Below, one piece after another: positions 7,433 to 9,893 of a stretch of DNA of 9,893 bases. Under the pieces are notes generated by a model. It did no database searches, was not told the origin of the DNA, and worked only from the letters and a program-made list of their open reading frames with translations. Within the stretch, counting starts at the first letter, position 1. Each line of letters starts with the position of its first letter. The stretch comes from Candidatus Zixiibacteriota bacterium (GTDB lineage: Bacteria; Zixibacteria; MSB-5A5; GN15; JACZUZ01), in contig JACZUZ010000037.1 of NCBI GenBank assembly GCA_022572905.1, positions 1 to 9,893 of the forward strand, read 5' to 3'. Made by a program: the position numbers and the translations under genes.

Positions 7433-8745
7433 TTTTTATCTAGCCCTCTATTTGATAATGAAAGCGGTGGCCCGACAACGGCCTCCAGTGTCGCCTCAGC
7501 TTCAAGATATTCCAGAAGGACGTCGTAATAGTTTTGTGTCACCTCCACGAAATCACTTTGAGCTTTCAGAACTTCAATAGTACCCACTTCGCCTGCCACG
7601 AAGGCCCGTTCGATATCAACCAGATTTTGCTCGGAAAGAATGGAGAGCTTGGATTCATAATTGGCGAGCGTCTTTCGTAGTATTCGAACAAGTTGGGCCG
7701 TTTCACTAACTTCCATACTAACGGAAAGCTTAAGGGCGCTGAAGCGAGCGCGTTGTATCTTTGCTACCGCCTTAGCTTCACGAATTTCTCCGGATCGTTG
7801 GTAAAAAATTGGAAAGGGAACACTCACATCGAATCCGTATTGTCTGTCGCGCTTAAATCTTTGAATGCCGCCCACATCTACCAGGTCATCTTCCCTCCGA
7901 TAAGAGAAACCCACTTCCGCTCCCGGCCAAACCAACGCTCGTTCCAGACCAATGCGTGACTCGGCTCTCTCCACTTCCGCCTGCAAAGCGGCCAGATCGC
8001 CTCTCGAAGCAATCGCCCTCTCCAGAAGCGCAGAGTCGCTGACATCCCATTCTTCTTTTGGTTCAAACTCTCCAATAACATTCAATCCGCTTCCATTCGG
8101 CAAACCGAGCAGTCGCAAAAGTCTCCCTTGCGCGATCGAGCGTTGCCCGGTGATTCTGAGATGAGCGTTCGCGGCCCGGTAATATTCAAGTCGCACAAAA
8201 TTCGCGTCCATCTCCGGTATCTGCTGTCTCTCCAATCTAGCTTCTGCAACATCCCTTAGTCTGCGAGACACGTCAAGCCGTTTAGTGGCCAGCTCTATAC
8301 TCTGATCCAAAAATTGGAGTCCATGAAAAGCAACTTTTACGACCGAACGCAGTTCCCATTCAGCCTGCCTTAGTCTTTGCTCGGCGCTTATCTCTCCGCT
8401 CTCGCTCATTCGTTTGCGCCATCCCCTTTGACCTCGCAACTCAAGGTTCAAAGACAAACCGAATCGTACTTCCTGAATTCCCTCTTTTTCGGTGAAGTTG
8501 TCACCTTCATACTCAAATTTAAATTGCGGATTTAGAGTATTTTGACGTGCGGTCACTGACCCTGCCCGAGCTAAATCCAACTCCTCACGTATGGCTTGCA
8601 AATCGGGATTTTTCACCAGAGCGAGTTCCACCGCTTGCTCGAGGGTCAGGCCGTTCTCCAGGTTTCCGCTGGCGTTTTGGGCCTGAGCTTGGGCAATTGA
8701 CACTATTGCTATCGTAAGCGCATGAAGGATAATTATTCGATTCAT
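7429..8745 (-). CDS. TolC-family outer-membrane channel (CusC/CzcC type)
   Basis: 438 residues, typical of the outer-membrane efflux family. The signal peptide is about 1-20 or 1-22 (SIAQAQA before QN). The mature protein has no Cys, so unlike CusC it is not N-terminally lipidated. Two OEP repeats are visible. The first begins TLEQAVELALVKNPDLQAIR (34-53) and contains the strand-turn-strand SLNLELRGQRGWRKR (98-112). The second begins at about 249 with GDLAALQAEVERAESRIGLE and has the matching SVPFPIFYQRSGEIREA (308-324). Long helices between them (about 115-215 and 320-425) form the periplasmic tunnel. It opens the efflux gene set: the stop overlaps the adaptor start (ATGA), and its own ATG overlaps the stop of a 29-codon upstream ORF. 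The local Shine-Dalgarno is poor (a G-run about 11 nt upstream), which fits coupling to the upstream ORF. Family call is firm; substrate comes from context. Confidence 0.93.
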   Translation of the reverse strand: MNRIIILHALTIAIVSIAQAQAQNASGNLENGLTLEQAVELALVKNPDLQAIREELDLARAGSVTARQNTLNPQFKFEYEGDNFTEKEGIQEVRFGLSLNLELRGQRGWRKRMSESGEISAEQRLRQAEWELRSVVKVAFHGLQFLDQSIELATKRLDVSRRLRDVAEARLERQQIPEMDANFVRLEYYRAANAHLRITGQRSIAQGRLLRLLGLPNGSGLNVIGEFEPKEEWDVSDSALLERAIASRGDLAALQAEVERAESRIGLERALVWPGAEVGFSYRREDDLVDVGGIQRFKRDRQYGFDVSVPFPIFYQRSGEIREAKAVAKIQRARFSALKLSVSMEVSETAQLVRILRKTLANYESKLSILSEQNLVDIERAFVAGEVGTIEVLKAQSDFVEVTQNYYDVLLEYLEAEATLEAVVGPPLSLSNRGLDKK

Positions 8746-8831
8746 TTATTTATTCGCCCCCCAATTTGATCGATAAAGCTTTCCTCACTACTCTGGTTAA
8801 TACCACCAGAAGCCATTGCTCGATTCTTCAT
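8742..8831 (-). CDS. Putative 29-residue leader ORF coupled to the channel gene
   Basis: ATG at 8831, preceded by GGAAAGAAG, opens a 29-codon frame whose TGA overlaps the ATG of the channel gene (ATGA, 8742-8745). The peptide begins MKNRAMASGG and ends IGGRINK; it has no signal, His cluster or Cys and no family I recognise. The frame stays open for about 34 codons upstream of this ATG without another ATG, so a longer version with a rare start is possible. An inverted repeat (8792-8810) lies inside it. Because the channel gene has only a weak ribosome site of its own, the ORF may serve translational coupling or leader-type control. Evidence is positional only. Confidence 0.4.
   Translation of the reverse strand: MKNRAMASGGINQSSEESFIDQIGGRINK
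8792..8810 (-). promoter_or_regulatory. Hairpin in the operon leader, inside the 29-codon ORF
   Basis: TCTGGT and ACCAGA form a 6-bp perfect stem with a 7-nt loop, 47 nt before the channel start. No T-run follows, so it is not a terminator. Translation of the leader ORF would melt it. Its effect is unknown. Confidence 0.3.
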
Positions 8832-8889
8832 ATCTTCTTTCCTATGTCTGAGTCGGTTCGCCGATAATCCACACCTTAAGTTACATTTA

Positions 8890-8919
8890 ATTATTAGCCT
8901 AAAGCGTTTTATCTGTCTA
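8890..8919 (-). promoter_or_regulatory. Candidate promoter of the efflux operon
   Basis: Minus-strand TAGACA (8914-8919) and AATAAT (8890-8895), each 5 of 6 to the sigma-70 consensus, are spaced by 18 nt. Transcription would start near 8883, giving a leader of about 50 nt before the 29-codon ORF and about 140 nt before the channel gene. It lies in an AT-rich stretch. Promoter rules in the source lineage are not known, so confidence is modest. Confidence 0.35.
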
Positions 8920-8935
8920 TGATTCTATTCTTATT

Positions 8936-8945
8936 GTTGCGCAAC
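8936..8945. promoter_or_regulatory. 10-bp perfect palindrome upstream of the candidate operon promoter
   Basis: GTTGCGCAAC is self-complementary and begins 17 bp upstream of the putative -35 element. It could be half of a regulator site, but a single 10-bp palindrome may also occur by chance. Confidence 0.22.
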
Positions 8946-9051
8946 TTGCGGCTACGAAAGTTTTCGTCGTCATTCGAAGGAGTTATTTACACCACGGATT
9001 TACTTTGAAAACAATACAGCGCGGATCTCTGTAGTTGTCGCTCTTCAATTT

Positions 9052-9095
9052 GAGTGTAATTTTAACACTCTCAATTGAGAGACAGGTGTCACCTG
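9052..9095. promoter_or_regulatory. Cluster of three adjacent inverted repeats in the 393-base gap
   Basis: Within 44 bases lie GAGTGT-(7)-ACACTC (9052-9070), the 14-bp perfect palindrome CTCTCAATTGAGAG (9068-9081), and CAGGTG-T-CACCTG (9083-9095). A near-copy of the palindrome, CTCTTCAATTTGAG, sits just outside at 9041-9054. No T-run follows on the minus strand, so a simple terminator of the upstream gene is unlikely. Operators for a regulator encoded elsewhere, or a structured 3' end, are the alternatives. The rest of the 8832-9138 gap shows only the elements listed separately. Confidence 0.35.
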
Positions 9096-9138
9096 AGTGG
9101 CAGACGCAGGCGCGCAACTATGTTTTAAAGAATTTGGT

Positions 9139-9729
9139 TTAGCAGAGCAGCTTCTGATTGCCGAAGCCGGAGAAAGGTGTGGGACTATTCAATTGCGGCG
9201 TGGGTGAATGACAACGTAGCAACGTGCATTCTAATGACAATTGTAATTCAGTGGAATTGAACGAAATAGCTCTGAATTGAAGAGCGCCGTAATTCGGGGA
9301 ATCGGATTCGCGCTTTGATGTAATACCACAGAATTGCTGATTACTTATGGGAAGTGGTTCGCAGCTGTCGCACACGCATGATTGAGATTTGCCGGAGTCC
9401 GCGTGATTTCCGTCATGTAGTTCGGTCTCATTCTCGACCTCGGCCAGACTGGAAACTTGGGTATGTTTGTCGTTGTGTGCGTGTCGGCCAGAATGGCTGT
9501 GATGATGATCGGCGTGATTATGCTCAGCGCCGACCTCTTGTCTGGCGGATTCATCCGCGACAGAGCTGGCTTGAGAAGATTGGATAATATAGTCTGGGGC
9601 GCTGCAGCACTGATCGCAGACCTTCGGCATGGCGCCGGAGTAGATGAGCGACCCCAGGGACAGAAATGAAAGAGCGTATATGTTACGGGAGGCCCGAAGC
9701 CTGCCTAATATGTTCTTCGGAGTAATCAA
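9139..9729 (-). CDS. His- and Cys-rich exported protein, probable periplasmic metal-binding accessory
   Basis: 196 residues, family not recognised. The start is TTG at 9729, preceded by AAAGGA about 11 nt upstream; an in-frame TAG lies eight codons before it and the first in-frame ATG is not until codon 34, which would remove the export signal. Residues 16-33 form a hydrophobic signal or anchor after a basic N-terminus. CDQCC (38-42) follows, then a His-rich stretch (69-89: EHNHADHHHSHS and RHAHNDKH), then a cluster C118-x-C-x-x-C123, C134, C168, C173 and a C-terminal Cys196, ten Cys in all. The mix of thiols and His suggests binding of a soft or borderline metal such as Cu, Zn or Cd. It stands 393 nt upstream of the efflux operon in the same direction, like other small His-rich proteins near CBA pumps. 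Whether it shares their transcript is unclear. Confidence 0.72.
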   Translation of the reverse strand: MITPKNILGRLRASRNIYALSFLSLGSLIYSGAMPKVCDQCCSAPDYIIQSSQASSVADESARQEVGAEHNHADHHHSHSGRHAHNDKHTQVSSLAEVENETELHDGNHADSGKSQSCVCDSCEPLPISNQQFCGITSKRESDSPNYGALQFRAISFNSTELQLSLECTLLRCHSPTPQLNSPTPFSGFGNQKLLC

Positions 9730-9782
9730 TTCTGGGAATATCCTTTCCTAATGCTATATTAACCCCAAAGGCCTACGAGGTT

Positions 9783-9814
9783 CCAAATTAGTCCCGTCGA
9801 TTGGCTCATGTCAA
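9783..9814 (-). promoter_or_regulatory. Candidate promoter of the His/Cys-rich protein gene
   Basis: A perfect TTGACA (9809-9814) is followed after 18 nt by TAATTTGG (9783-9790). As a sigma-70 -10 box this is poor (TAATTT), but it matches the Bacteroidetes-type TAnnTTTG element at all but one fixed position. The leader would be about 50 nt. An inverted repeat overlaps the TTGACA. Confidence 0.35.
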
Positions 9815-9838
9815 TATTTATTGCATGAAATATTAACA
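9809..9838. promoter_or_regulatory. Long inverted repeat over the -35 region, candidate operator
   Basis: TGTCAATATTT and AAATATTAACA are 11-bp arms matching at 10 positions around an 8-nt spacer (ATTGCATG). The left arm contains the minus-strand TTGACA, so a protein bound here would block or modulate transcription of the His/Cys-rich gene. AT-rich dyads of this size are usual for dimeric repressors; I cannot name the family. Nothing further was recognised from 9839 to the right edge. Confidence 0.45.
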
Positions 9839-9893
9839 ATCCCGATCTGAACTACTTCTAAGGGACCAGATCCATGAAATAAATGGCGCCCCA

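Noticed and set aside
8936..8945. Palindrome GTTGCGCAAC as a defined metal-regulator operator
   Set aside because: It is too short and single to assign to any regulator family; kept only as a low-confidence site.
9844..9872. GATCTG / CAGATC arms near the right edge as a terminator or operator
   Set aside because: The 6-bp arms are 17 nt apart, with no T-run and no gene identified to their right within the window; they may be chance.

Overview
The window carries a minus-strand heavy-metal efflux operon of the RND type (CusCBA/CzcCBA class), surrounded by small histidine-rich exported proteins. Read in the direction of transcription, from high to low coordinates, it runs: a His/Cys-rich exported protein (9139-9729, TTG start); a 393-base intergenic region with a candidate promoter, several inverted repeats and a 29-codon upstream ORF; a TolC-type outer-membrane channel (7429-8745); a double-length periplasmic adaptor (5228-7432); the RND pump (2051-5224); a small His-containing lipoprotein (1547-2014); and an exported protein with a 17-residue His-rich tandem repeat (561-1523). 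A dockerin-like or cytochrome-like gene remnant (429-522), a rho-independent terminator (393-417) and the 5' end of an FG-GAP repeat protein gene (1-308) follow.

The efflux genes are tightly packed. The 29-codon ORF overlaps the channel gene by ATGA, the channel gene overlaps the adaptor gene by ATGA, adaptor and pump are 3 nt apart, and the last three genes are separated by 36 and 23 nt with good Shine-Dalgarno sites. This indicates one transcript ending at 393-417. The pump lacks the methionine positions used by CusA for Cu(I)/Ag(I) and has a DD/E-rich helix 4, so divalent cations are the better guess. The metal cannot be fixed from sequence, and no metal-sensing regulator lies in the window.

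The unusual parts are as follows. The adaptor is a tandem fusion of two complete membrane-fusion-protein modules at a constant 342-residue offset. The last two operon genes share an unrecognised helical domain, once on a lipoprotein and once on a secreted protein with His-rich repeats. Both of those proteins end in acidic His-rich tails. Together with the His/Cys-rich protein upstream, this looks like a set of periplasmic metal-capture proteins feeding a CBA pump, in place of the usual CusF-type chaperone.

The organism is a Gram-negative (diderm) bacterium: outer-membrane channel, lipoprotein and periplasmic adaptor. The FG-GAP protein of the form GDVNNDGYDDLIVGA and the possible NCDG-type dockerin remnant recall uncultivated FCB-superphylum lineages such as Zixibacteria. 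This placement is an impression, not a demonstrated assignment. No tRNA, rRNA, CRISPR array or mobile element was seen.
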